Assembly (NCBI GenBank): GCA_002778195.1
Contig: PCDI01000001.1
Coordinates: forward strand, 186,001 to 250,000
Length of the DNA: 64,000 nucleotides
Direction of reading: 5' to 3'
Source: Raffaelea ambrosiae
Lineage: Eukaryota; Ascomycota; Sordariomycetes; Ophiostomatales; Ophiostomataceae
Made by a program: the position numbers and the translations under genes
Notes under the pieces: generated by a model
What the model saw: only the letters and a program-made list of their open reading frames with translations
Databases searched by the model: none
What the model was told of the DNA's origin: nothing
Shown: one piece after another, positions 32,347-44,364 of the stretch
Numbering within the stretch: position 1 is the stretch's first letter
Layout: every line of letters begins with the position of its first letter

Positions 32347-33032
32347 ACAAGCTGGATAGGGGAGGTAGACCGCAACCCTCCTATACGAACAAATCACCGA
32401 CTGGTTTTGCTGGCTTGGCATGGCGTCAAACCCCAATTTCGACAGCATTTGGGGGCGTGATACCCCACCTTTGGGCCGTGAACAACAACCAGCCGCTATG
32501 CAGAAGCCTGCTGTCGTTAGCCGCGTGGCATCACTCTGTCAATTTGACGAGAACATGAGCTGGGTCTTACTCGGCTTGATGCTGGCCTGGAACCGGGAGA
32601 ACGAGCCGAGAAGATTACGCCGCGTCAAGGCAGTTCAACTTTGAGTGATGATGGACAGCACCAAATCGACACACACTGTACATACACATTCACGAACCTT
32701 TATGATATACATGACCTGGCATAGAAGACCCCTCCAATGTAAACTTATTACAATTAGGTTTCCAGAACCTATTTAGTGAAGAGCCTGTTGTTCCCATGTC
32801 CCATGTGACACTGTCAAGTACGTAGCCTATATACTTTCTACTCATCCCCCACGTATGGAGATTGCAGACTGCTCAAATGGCCGGGCCCAAGTTATTGGCT
32901 GGGTGTGGCCGGCTCAGCAGGTTTGATGGGCGCATGCAGTGTGGAGTGCTGCAGCTGCCACCGCTCGGGCGTATTCGCCTGGCGTGATAGACGGTTTTAT
33001 CTGTCAACAACACAAACTAGATGTCTCGTCGT
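32347..33032. other. Intergenic between convergent genes
   Basis: 686 bp of presumed 3' flanks. A short plus-strand frame at 32343-32558 follows the previous stop directly and has no domain. Nothing else seen. Confidence 0.45.
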
Positions 33033-33995
33033 TCATTTGTATGGGAAGGCATATTGCCGGTGCAGCTGTTGCTGAGACCGCCGATGCAGCCGCCGCCTCT
33101 GTGCCTTCTGCTTCTCCGCAGGTACCCCGGCCGTCTCCTCGTATTCGGCGATGGTGACCGTGTTGGCCCGTCTGACAGCAATAGAGTGGTCCTTATTGTC
33201 GTTGACGCCCGGCATGTACCCCGGCCGCACCACGAAAATAGAATCAGCGGTCACCCGCCGGGGATTACCCTTCCTAGTCGACGCAAATTTTGTCGGCACC
33301 GCTGGCTCGTTCCGCAGTTTCCTCCACGTCGCGTCCCCAAGCTTGTCGTACCATGCCCGCTTCCGCTTCGTAGGATATGCTGCTGTGACTGTAGTCACAA
33401 TTGTGGCCGTAGTGGTAGCGGTCGCTGAGGTGGCCGCAGAGACGGCGGTGGCGCCAGACCAAGCCGACCAAGTCGACGAGGCGGACGACGTGGACATGGC
33501 CGACACGGGCGAGAGCCGCGGCTGGGGTGTGCGTGAACGCGGCGACGCAAAGACGTCGGAGCACTGGCCGGGAGACCAGGACTGCCGCTTGGTGCGCGAG
33601 ATCTTGAGAAGGCTGACGGATGGGCTGGTGTCGAGAGTGAGTGCGGAGGATGTGGGCCGTGGTGGCGACACCGGCGGGGAGGACTCTTCGATGAGATACT
33701 CCTCTGGCACGACGGAGGCAGACGGGCTCTCGCTGCCAGACGTATGCTCCTCCTTGGCCGTCTCCAAGGTGCCCTCCAGCAGGCCTGTTTCGAGGAACAT
33801 GGACCGGCGATGGCTATGGGCGGTGTCTAACACAACTGAAGATCGTCTAGCGGGCTTGTCCAGGATCTGGCCGGCTGTGCGAGGCCGGGGCGGTATCATG
33901 AGATCAGCCATACGGCCGATTTGAGGTGCGGCCGGGGCCAGGCAGTCCAGCTGCACTGGGTTCATGGCCAGCGGGGAGATGACGGCGCATGACAT
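33033..33995 (-). CDS. Hypothetical Ser/Thr/Pro-rich protein
   Basis: Single exon, 320 aa, ATG at 33995. The first ~200 residues are disordered and Ser/Pro-rich, with many SP and TP pairs that could be kinase sites. A Ser/Thr/Ala-rich run with a short TTTATIVTTVTAAY hydrophobic patch follows. The C-terminal ~110 residues look ordered: KRKRAWYDKLGDATWRKLR, NPRRVTADSIFVVRPGYMPGV and NKDHSIAVRRANTVTIAEYEE, then a very basic end. The conserved-looking C-terminal module suggests a real fungal family, but I cannot name it. Confidence 0.6.
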   Translation of the reverse strand: MSCAVISPLAMNPVQLDCLAPAAPQIGRMADLMIPPRPRTAGQILDKPARRSSVVLDTAHSHRRSMFLETGLLEGTLETAKEEHTSGSESPSASVVPEEYLIEESSPPVSPPRPTSSALTLDTSPSVSLLKISRTKRQSWSPGQCSDVFASPRSRTPQPRLSPVSAMSTSSASSTWSAWSGATAVSAATSATATTTATIVTTVTAAYPTKRKRAWYDKLGDATWRKLRNEPAVPTKFASTRKGNPRRVTADSIFVVRPGYMPGVNDNKDHSIAVRRANTVTIAEYEETAGVPAEKQKAQRRRLHRRSQQQLHRQYAFPYK

Positions 33996-36877
33996 GTTGG
34001 CAGCATGTAACTACCAGGCCAGGAATACGCGGGGCAAAGGCCGGGGAAGATCAGGGAACTCCCAAGGATTGGCAAGATTTGGTGCACTGGGATGAGGGTT
34101 TTGGCGAGCACAATGTTGGTGGAAACCCGCGTTGGTGAGCAAGCACGGCTTGCAGGACAGAGGGAGGAATATTGGGTCTTAGATGGAGCCGAGAGAGTTG
34201 TGGATAGCTTATACACTGCAACAAGACGGAAGACAACAAAACAAGTCAACGAAGCAAGTCAACGCTTGGAGTCGCAAGGGGGCCTCTTGTATAAGACGAG
34301 CCTTCCTGAAGAAAAAGAAAATAAAAAATTTGTCGACAGGGGACAGCTCGGTGGAGAGCAGGACACCAAAACAATAAATATCAACAGAAAAACAAATAAC
34401 AAATAACAAAGAAAAAAAAACGCGTAGGGAAAGATTGGGCTCGCCCACATTCTTCAACGTCGTTGGCGTTGCCCACATTCACAGGCAAAAGCTAGACGCA
34501 GGTGGGTTAGGCGGCCGAGGGCTTTCAGCTGCTACTGGCTGTCTCGTATTATGAGACGACATGGACCAACACAGAGAAAGACGCCAGGCCAGTCAACATG
34601 CTCCCGACTACTAGCCTGCCACCATTAATGCAGATGCACAAAAATAATCATGTGGAAGGACGCGAATGAAGGGGCACAAAGGACGCCAGGAGACAGCATG
34701 AAGCACACCAGAAGGACCACACCAAGACCAGCGAAGCAGCCAATGAGCGCCCAGGAAGCAAAAGGAGCCCGCCCTCCAGGCCACCACGGAGCAAAGCCAG
34801 CATGCCTTCCCGCCCTGGACAGGCCAGCAACCCTCGAGAGGCGCCCTTCCGCTGGAATGGCTGGGGCCAGGGTCCTGGGAGATGCCAATCACGGCGCGCG
34901 ATTCCGCAGGCCCGGCATCGCCTTTCTGCCAGGGAGGCAATGCATGGCTGGAAACTTTCAGTCCTGGCTGGTGTGTGTGCCTTTCTGGCAGGTCGGCGCG
35001 TTTGTTGCCGCTTCCAACAAACTGCTCTGACTGGACAGCAGACCCCAAATCCCAACGCATAAAACTGACTGTTCCCACCCGCAGTGACGCCCATAGTGGC
35101 AGGAGATGTAATATCACTCCATTATTGCTTTTGGTCTGCAACAAGATGGCGATCCACGGCACCAGTGCTGCAGGAAGAAAGGGGGGACGGTTTGGCGACT
35201 GGCGATAGTGGTCACAGGATAAAAATAGGGGGAAAAAGAAAATGCCAAAAATAAATGCACATGCATGGCGGCCTTAGCGCGAGAAAGTCGTGTTCTTAGC
35301 GCCTGTCCTAGCTTGCCTGTCCTCCTGCAGCCCAAGGCACCGGACATTTGCAGCAGGTCCGCATTCTTTGCTCGTGTGCCGGCAAGACGAAATACAGCAA
35401 GTCCCAGCCACGAATGCCAGTATTCTCACGCACCCCCGTTCGTTTCGGGCTTTTCTGCACCACTGCTACGAGTACATACATAGTAGTACATCTCGGAACC
35501 ATCGTAACGGGTGTAGCCACGATGGGGCAGTTTTTGGGAGGACCTAAGAAAAAGGCTAACGGACTAGGCACCCCTGATAACAGAGTCGATCACAGGAACT
35601 GCATACATACATAGTAGTAATAACCATAGTACGAGTGCGCACAAACCAGAAACTGTGTTCCCGGCGGCTGGGTTGTCTTGGACAGTGTCGTACTGCCGGG
35701 GGACGTGCCGTCACGTGCTGTCAATTGTGTTGTCTTTTATTACACTCTGTCTCGTGTCTCGTGTTGGTGTGCGCACGTCCATGCGACGTCTCAAGCATGC
35801 AGACACAAGCCCATCCTTTTGGCTCTCGACTCGCCGAGCCTAGGGAGGAATCATGCAGTCGCCTGCTGCGAACACCGGAGGCCAGTGTTTTATGGAATCC
35901 TTCGAGGAAGCAAGGCAGACCGAGGATAACCGGGTATTGGTGCACAAGTGACCAGGCGTTACGGCGCCAACGTGGCAGGGGATACTTGGAAAACAGATTC
36001 GTCTTTCGGGCCATCTATTCGGGGTTTACTCTATTCGCACATGGTACGGTGGATATTTAGAGATACGAGGGCCTATTGTTGCCGGTGCCAATCCCACACA
36101 GAACAGTGTGGACGCGGCGGAGTTGGGGATTTACAGCGTCAGAGGCATAGTGCCTGAGAAAGGATTCGTGCAACTTGGACCTTGTGTTAACAGCAAGAGT
36201 TCTCAAGCTATTTACAAAGTATCTTCGATTTCTTCACTTGCACGACCGGGAGATTTGTTGGCTTCCGCGGAGAACATTGCATTGGACGTACCGAAGAGGA
36301 GATCTTACCAATTGTTTCACCTGTGTTGACCTGAAGAATGCTATTGCCCTTGACAGCGACATCACAAGGCGATATGTTACCACATTATCTTCGAGCCACT
36401 TCGTGGTGTCTTTTTTTTTTCCCTCGGAGTTGCGTGCCATGTCTGTGCCACGGGTATCTGCCCCAACTAGTTCCGCGGCTGTCCTGTTACATTTTAGTCA
36501 CATGGGTGAAGCACTGATGTACTTTGACACAACAACAAAAGAGGGACATCCAAGTTCTCCGCACAGACGGCGATGGGACACAAGCTGCATTCTGCGTGGG
36601 AAGGCGCTGAAAAAACCAATAGGAAGACCGGGGGAGAAACTGAACTCCGAGCACGGCATAGCATGCTTTCCATAGTATTTTTGTGCCAGGCGTATCAATT
36701 CCCTAACGATGAGTTGGGGGTCAAACATCAATGTATATGAGAAGTTGAAAGCATTTCAAATCTGCTGCGTAATGAGTCACAAAATACAGTATGGTATAAC
36801 AAAAGCAATCTCTAGGAAGGATATTAAAAAGGAAAATCGCACAGGAAACCAGTCCGGATCGCTTTCCACTCAGTTCA
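33996..36877. other. Long intergenic region
   Basis: 2.9 kb without a supportable gene between two minus-strand genes. Two copies of TACATAGTA lie at 35477-35485 and 35608-35616. Several 100-180-codon open frames overlap on both strands at 34611-35160 but show no domain and look like chance frames in GC-rich sequence. Confidence 0.45.
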
Positions 36878-38665
36878 CTACTGCATGTCCGAGAGTTCCA
36901 CTTCGTCTTTCCGTCCACCTGCCGCAGCTCCTTCCGTCGTGTTGGACGAAGATGCCGGCGTCATCTCGGGTTGACCCTCCTGCACCGGTAGCCGCCGGTC
37001 ACTATCCAGGCTGTATGGCTCCTCAAAGTCGTCCAGATACTCATAGTCCAGACCTCGGTCTTCGGTCTCCGCAGTGACGCGGATGTGCATGCCCGGGATC
37101 TTGTTAATGACAAACAGCAGGATGCACGAAATGAAAAACGACCACGCGGCGCATGTCGTGGCGCCGGCAAGCTGGAGGCCGAGCTGGCGCCAGTGATGGT
37201 CCCACCAGCCACCGGCGTAAGAGTGCCCGCTAACGCCGTCGAGGGCAGGCACGTACGCAGTCGCGAACAGGCCAGTCAGCACATCGCCAACGTAGCCGCC
37301 GACACCGTGCAGGGCAAAGACGTCCATGCCTTCGTCGACAGGCAGCAAATGCTTGAAATGGACCGTGTAGAAGCAGCAGACGGCTGTGATCATGCCGACC
37401 AGTGGGCTGACATAGACAAGGACTGCGATCATAGAATGTCAGCAGGAAGAAGAAGATGCATGGGCCAAGACGGATGACTTAAAGGCCGGAGAGACTCTTA
37501 AGTTGCTGTGATCCTAGAACGGTATCTTAATGGCTGCCGCCTAGGGCTGTGACTTACCAAAACCTGCCGCTGGGGTAATGCCGACGAGACCGGCAATGAT
37601 TCCAGAACAAAATCCGACCAGACTGAACTTGCGCATGTGGTAGTAGTCCAGCAGCGTCCAGGCAACGCCGCCGCCACAGGCGGCAAAGTTGGTGTTGACA
37701 ACGACATAGATGGACCGAATGCTCAGATTTGCCGTGCTGGCGCCGTTGAACGCGAACCAGCCGAACCAGATGAGCGACGTGCCCAGGACCATGAGTAAAG
37801 GGTCATGGGGCTTGTAGGATACCGTTTTGCCGCGGACGATGCCGGAAGGGTCGGTGGTGCGGCGAGGACCGAGCATGAGAGCCCAGGCGAAGGCGCTGAA
37901 ACCGCTGGCAATGTGGACGGGGCCCGAGCCAGCGTAGTCGTAGAGGCCGAGGTTGTAGAGCCAACCGGAAGGATTCCATTCCCAGTAGGCGAGACTACAA
38001 TATGATGTTAGCAAGAAAGGGGCAAGACAAAAAGGCTATATGAGCGAGGCCAAGAAAGCAAAACAAGATCAAGGATCGAAAACGTACATGTAGTAGACAA
38101 ACGTATTCCAGGAAAGAAGGAAGACCATGCTAGGCCACAGGCGGCCGCGCTCGAGCATGGCGCCAGCCAAGATCATGGTCGTGGCCGTGACAAAAGTAAA
38201 GCCAAAAGCCGCATCTGGGTGTGTTAGAGTTTGCGGTTATTCGTCTGTGTACTAGACGTCCAAACACAACGACTTACACAGAATGTCAGGAATGGCCGAG
38301 TTAGCAATCGAAGGGGAGGCGACGAGGTTGTGAAAGGCCGCCAGGGAGCCGTCACCCCAAATAGGGTTTGTCGTGCGGGACTGGTAGAGTGACGCGCCAT
38401 AGATCCAATACTGCAGGCCGCCAGCACAAGCACAAAACAGGGATTGGAAGATCATGGTCATGGAAGACTTGCGGCGATGCATGCCGGCATACAGAAATCC
38501 AATGGCCGGCGTGATGAGCCAGCACAGAACGGTGCTGATCAGCAACCAGCAGAGGTCGCCCTTGTCGTAGGGGGCATTGAGATCCTGGGTGTAGGGATCG
38601 CCACCAGTTGGGTCGACGCTGTAGTCGGGGAACTCGAGCACGGGGGTAGGCGTAGGGTCCGCCAT
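36878..38665 (-). CDS. mep: Ammonium transporter (Amt/MEP/Rh family)
   Basis: Four exons: 38665-38278, 38214-38088, 37994-37558 and 37422-36878; 498 aa. Introns of 63, 93 and 135 bp have GTAAGT, GTACGT and GTAAGT donors and agree in phase. Eleven membrane segments are expected. Family marks seen are CWLITPAIGFLYAGMHRRKS, HIASGFSAFAWALMLGPR, SLIWFGWFAFNGAS and LHGVGGYVGDVLTGLFA. The cytosolic C-terminus holds the regulatory helix end (ETEDRGLDYEYL) and an acidic tail. It should import ammonium at the plasma membrane; some fungal MEPs also sense ammonium. Which of the usual two to four fungal paralogues it is cannot be settled here. A GATA-site cluster about 180-240 bp upstream fits nitrogen-repression control. 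Confidence 0.94.
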
Positions 38666-40654
38666 TGTGAGGAGGTGAGGCGTCGACGTGGGTGATCGTG
38701 AGACTCAGAAACAAAACAAGAAATTCGCAAGGAAAATCAACAAATTTACTCAACGCAAGTGCAGATCACCAGGAGACAAAGCTCTTCACGAAGCACACAA
38801 ACACGAACCGGGGGGCCGGGTCGTAAAAACGCCGTGTACTCTCATATTTATCTGGACATTACCAGACGCAGATACCAGACAGATATCAAACACAACAAGA
38901 TAACTGCCCACAAATGCTCGCCCACGCCGAGATGCGCTATTGTCATTCTACCAAGAGATGTGGTGTAATCCCAAGTCCTCCCCTCTGCAGCCAACCAGCT
39001 TAGTCTATTTTTTGCGCATTTGGGTTTGTACGGGCGGTATTAATGCCAAGTGATAAAGCAAAAAATGCCAAGTTGATAAAGAACAGGGTAGTCAACTAGG
39101 TCATGATGCACGTACTCGCATAGTAAGCCCTTGATAGAATCCTTGTTTTCTAGAATGCCAGTGGTGTTTCTCAGTATCATCAGCAAGAAAAAAGGGCAGA
39201 ATAAAAGCAACATAAAGACATAGTAAGAAACAAGAAAAAGAGTGAGGCGTTATTTGCTGAACTCCTTTTGACTTTTTGCTGTGCTTCTGCGAGGCTTTCG
39301 CCAAAGAACCTCCTTTTGGCTGAAGGACAGAAGAGGAAATGAACACAAGAGCCTTGGCAGGTTCCACTCAGGAGAATGGGCTGGGTTATATATCTCTCCT
39401 TCAGACCGGATAGATTATGCAAATGTGGTTAGTCTTCCCGCTGCCGAGAACTTGCCAGCATGACGGTCCCACTTGCTGGCAAGCAGCTGAGCGATAAGGC
39501 AGGACAGACACGAAGAGAGAAGGCTCAGAACATGGTGCGACCAAGCTTCTCGACACAAGATGGATTCCGAAAGTGGGAGGTCAGAAAAAGCTGGGAGATC
39601 CAAATGGCGCCCGCGTTCATCTATGGGCCCATATGCCTTGGCTTTGAGTTAGACAAAAGATCTGGGGAACAACGGGAACGGGCTACTGCAATGCAATAGA
39701 GTATGGAGAAGCAACTTTGAGCCTCTTCTCCAAGTTAGCATGTACAAGCCAGGATGAAACTGGGGTGTACGTGTGAGGCTTTTGAATTACCAAATGAAAG
39801 GGGGGGGGAGTTGATTTACGGGCCCATCATTGGTGCCCCGACAACTATGAAAATAACTGCGTCATCAGGGGATACAACCGAATCTATCCCGAGAAGCGCA
39901 AATGGAGAAATGCAATGCAATGTCAGAGAAGTTTACCGAAGGGGATAAAGGGTCCAGGCGACCAAGTGGGCTACTTATCTTTCTTTGCATGGCCACACCA
40001 TCGCAATCGCTGAACAGACGGTCCTGTGTGTCAACCTTGTCCACTTCTTGTATCCCACTACCGATGCAAAATTTCCTCGCGTACGGGTGGCCGCGACGAT
40101 TCATCTGGTGAGATGAGATCATTGGTCGGTAGTATCTTATCTTGTACCGAACAAGGAGGAAAAATAGCCGGCGGACGGATGGGCGTTACTCTACAGAAAG
40201 ATATAGTAGATGTATACCACTGGAGCATGAGCTCATGAGATACGTACGTCTATTTGTCGCCGGCGAGGTCTATTTACAACTCTGATGGCTCGACTGGGTG
40301 GACGAGCGCCCACTTCTCATCAACGCTACAGCGTCAACGTGGCAATTGGTTCTCGGCACACCGAATCAGAAACTGATTCCCACTACCTTGCAGATGTCTA
40401 TTTAGACTACATAATACGATGGCCGTTTGATAAGGTTTGGGGCGAAATCCCCTTCCTATTATCTTCTACCATTGTACTATGTACATATTAAAAAAAAAAA
40501 CCCAAGATGCACTCAAAGACGCACCCCAGATGCCGCCCTTTGTGCTTACACAAACAATCGACTTATTAACTTCCCCGAGATAGACATGCTCGTGCTACCA
40601 TTATGTTCTTCTGCACACCTTCCCTCCGTCCATCACCCAACACCTATGGAGTAC
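38666..40654. other. Intergenic between MEP and ENA genes
   Basis: 2 kb. Contains the GATA cluster and two more GATA cores at 39052-39055 and 39075-39078. A TACTATGTA motif at 40475-40483 is followed by an A-rich run before the ENA stop. No gene recognised. Confidence 0.5.
38849..38902. promoter_or_regulatory. Cluster of five GATA sites upstream of the ammonium transporter
   Basis: GATA cores at 38871-38874, 38882-38885 and 38899-38902 on the plus strand and 38849-38852 and 38884-38887 on the minus strand (TATC), all within 54 bp. Two overlap as GATATC. The cluster sits 184-237 bp before the ATG. Ammonium permease genes are known targets of the AreA/NIT2 GATA factors; binding here is inferred. 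Confidence 0.6.
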
Positions 40655-43600
40655 TCACACTGCATCCTCCGTCCACCGGCTCGACAGACTGATCTTGCTC
40701 AAGATCCTACGCACACGCACCGTGTGGACGCCGTCTCCCAGCTGCTGCCGCCCACTGACCGTGCCCTGCAGCATATGACCCTCGCTCATGTCGGCGGTCT
40801 CGTCAAACCAGCCAAAGGCCCGCTTTGCATACTTCCACGCCTCCACAGACAGCAGGAACAGCAGCAACCCGGCCACTACCAGCGACCACTCCCACGTCAT
40901 GATCGTGTGCCGGAATACCTTCTCGCTCAGCACGGGGATGTAGACCAGCACGGCTGATGGGATCAGACCCAGCACCACCGAGTAGAACAGCAGCCTGTTC
41001 TCGTAGAGGTCATAGGCTACGTTGGCCGGGAAATGGTGCGGCGAGTGGGGGGTCAGCCGCAGCATCGACCGCCGCATGTGCTTGAACTCCCAGGCCGAGA
41101 AGAGGATGAGCCAGACCAGCTGCACGAAGATGACGGCGCGGGCCCGGAAGACCGGCCGGCATGCCGTTGACATGGCGTGGTTGCATTCGTGGCCCAGCTC
41201 GCCGCCGTGCACACCGTACACCACTGTGACGAACGTCAGCAGCGTGATGGCGCCCATGACCGTGCCATATACAAGCATGTCGGCCACTAGCTGGCGCGTG
41301 AAGATGCCGCGACCGTGCGGTGGGCGGTTCATGATCTCGATGGTGGCGCGTTCTTGGCCGAGACCGAGCGCCGGCAAGGCGGACGTGAAAATGTTGATCC
41401 ACAGGATGTGCAGCGCGCTGACAGGGAACACAGAGTAGCCGTCGGAGTCGCGAAAAGACAGCCCGATAATCAGCAGAATCACCTCGGCCACGTTGGACAC
41501 CAACAAGTGCAGCATGAACTTTTGAATGTTGTCAAACATGCGCCGGCCCTCGCGCACAGCCGCCACGATCGAGCTGAACTTGTCGTCCGTCAGCACGATC
41601 GCCGCCGCCGATTTGGCCACATCGCTGCCCGAGCCCATGGCGATTCCCACATCCGCCCGGCTCAGGCTCGGTGCGTCGTTGACGCCGTCGCCCGTCATAG
41701 CGACAAACTTGCCCCGCCGGCGCAGCGCCTCGATCATCCGCGTCTTGGTCTCTGGCGTGCACCGCGCCACTACCAGCGGCAGCAGCGGCAAGGCGTCCAG
41801 CTGCGCATCCGTGAGAGCGTCAAACGCAGGCGCCGGCATGACCAGGGCGGCGGCCACGTCGGCCGGGAGCAATGCCGGGTTTGCCGGCAGGATGCCCACC
41901 TCGTTGGCAATGGCCCGTGCCGTCGCCGGGTGGTCGCCCGTCAGCATGTGCACGCGGATACCCGCCTCCACGCACTCGCGGATGGCCGGCGCCGTCTCTG
42001 TGCGTGGCGGGTCGTAGATGCCGACCAGGCCCAGGAACGTAAGGTCGTTCTCAACGTCGGCCCGCAGCTTTCTTTCTGCCTCAGCCCGGGCCTTTGTCGA
42101 GTTCTTGCCCAGGGCTACAGACATGGCCCAGGCCTTTTCTTCGTCGTTAGTGTCCGGGTCATCGTCGTCGTCGGCTCTCGCGTCAACGGGTTGTGGCGGC
42201 ACGCCACTGCTGGGGCCGGCGGATACACTGGGACGGCGCTGATCATCAAGCGGGTTGACAAATTTGCCGTCCCACTCGCGGTAAGCAATGGCTAGAACGC
42301 GGAGGCCGAGCGGCGCAAACGTGTTCATCTGATCAAAGATGCGGTCCTTCAGAACGTCGGTCATGGGCTCGCGGGTTGCACCATATTCAGAGCTACCCGT
42401 GCGCACCATGGAGCAGCGCTCGATGATGCGCTCAACCGCGCCCTTGCTGAAGACCACACTGTTGTGATTGTTGTGAGCGGGAAGTCCAGAAATTCCATTG
42501 TCGTCCTCAGGCGCATCGTAGATCACACTCATGCGCTTGATGGTGCTGTCAAAGGGAAACTCAGCCCTTTGGGTCCAGCCAGAGGTCTCGATGGTCTTCT
42601 TGCCCAGATTGAAGCGTTTTGCGAAGACCTGGAGTGCGATCTCGGTGGGTTCGCCAATGGCCTGCCACTCGTTGGTTTCCGGGTCCTGGCGCACGGTAGC
42701 CACATTGCAGAGAGCACAAGAGAACAGAAACATGCGGAGCTCGGGAGTCAGCCCAACTTCCCGCTCTTCAGGCTCATTATCCCGTGCTCCTGGCTGCTTG
42801 CTATCTGCAAAGACAATGCCACCCGGAGCCGGGGCTGTTGAAACCTCTCCCTGATCATCGTCGTCAATGTTGTGGTTTGCCACCAGCATCTTACCAGCAG
42901 TAGGGTCATGGGGTTCAACAGAACCCTTCAACGTAAGAACGCTGCTCATGGGCAGCCAGGCTTTTTTTACAATCATGGCACCTTGGGTGAGCGTACCAGT
43001 CTTGTCAGAGCAGATGTTGGTCACACCGCCAAGCTGTTCAAGAGCAGAGAGGTCACTGTTTGGGGGTGTTAGTGTTCAATTGTAAAGAAATGGACAACAA
43101 GGTTTTTCCTGTGCACATACCGAACAACAACATTTTCTTTACGCATGACACGCGTGGCTTGCACCATGGTCACGATGAGCACAATGGCCAGCGACTCGGG
43201 AATAATAGCAATGCCTGTGGACGTGGCGTAGAGGACGACTTCGTTCGTGAGCTTGAATCTGTGCACACCGAAGACGATGATGGTAATGGCGACGGCACAG
43301 AGAAACAACGAGTAGGACATGTACGTCAGGCGGCGCTGCAAAGGTGTGCTGTCAGAGAGGCCCAGCAGCTTCCAGACCAGGTCACCAGCACGACGCATAC
43401 CACCAATGAATGGCTGCTTGATACCGTACTTGCGAGCACTCATCGACCGGCCAGGCTTGTGTTTGTTCTTGCCAGATGCAGCGGCGATCTTGCCCACGGC
43501 TGTAGCCATGCCCGTAGCAATGACAATGCCGCGGCCACGACCCTTGTTGACGGCCGTTGATGCAAAGGCCAGATTGATGCGGTCGCCGTCCATGACATTG

Positions 43601-44364
43601 GTGGCCACGGTGGCTCGCTCGTCTGTGGTGGGGTCGATGATGTGGTTGTGAGTGACCTTCTCGACAGGTAGGGACTCGCCTGTCATGGTCTGCTCGTCGC
43701 AGTTGAGGTTGACAGATTCAAAAAGGCGGACGTCGGCTGGGACAGTGTCGCCGGTGCGGAGAATCACAATGTCACCCGGAACAACTTCGGCACTGCAAAA
43801 GAAAACTGTTAGTAGAATCTCAAGACAAGCCGGTTCACCGAAAGCAAGAGAGGAAGGCGTACTTGGGAATGATGTGAGAGACTCCTCCGCGAATGACAGT
43901 GGCACTAGGAGAAGACAAAGACCGGAGGGCGTCCATCTTCTTCTCAGCACCCGACTCCTGGTAAAAGCCAATGGTGACATTGATGACAATGACCACACCA
44001 ACCACACTGCCTTCAACGACATCACCAATAGCAAAGGAGACAGTGAGGATAATAAAGAGCACCTGGTCTCCTGGTTAGTATATCAATCGTGCATTTGTTT
44101 GTCTCAATTGGGGCTTGTTATCTATAATTGTTTTGTCTTTGGGATCAAAAAACATACGATTATCATAGCATTGCAAAACTGCTTGAACAAGATCGAGTAC
44201 CACGGAGTAGGCTCATGGACCTCTAGTTCATTGAGTCCATAGATGGACCTCCTCTGTTGGACCTGAGCTTCCGTCAACCCCTGTTCAATATCAGTCTCGA
44301 GGCGCTTGGCGACCTCCTGGTAACTGAGAAGGAAAGGGTGAACATCGAACTCTGGAGCTGACAT
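40655..44364 (-). CDS. ena1: Na+-exporting P-type ATPase, ENA type (P-IID)
   Basis: Four exons: 44364-44158, 44062-43863, 43792-43121 and 43055-40655; 1159 aa, with phases 0, 2 and 1 in agreement. It opens with an EFDVHPFLLSY N-terminus typical of fungal ENA pumps and the cation-ATPase N domain (GLTEAQVQQRRSIYGLNEL). Other marks are MTGESLPVEK, the TM4 segment IAIIPESLAIVLI, the phosphorylation site CSDKTGTLTQG (Asp 377), MLTGDHPATARAIA, and the hinge MTGDGVNDAPSLSRADVGIAMG. A disordered Asp-rich insert (about 640-660) lengthens the nucleotide domain compared with the usual ~1050 aa. ENA pumps export Na+ or K+ at high salt and alkaline pH. PacC-like hexamers upstream agree with pH control. 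Confidence 0.92.

Noticed and set aside
34611..35162. Overlapping 130-180-codon frames on both strands
   Set aside because: Rich in Cys, Trp and Gly in an unprotein-like mix; probably chance frames in GC-rich noncoding DNA.
41315..42295. 326-codon plus-strand open frame
   Set aside because: Antisense of the ENA catalytic domain.
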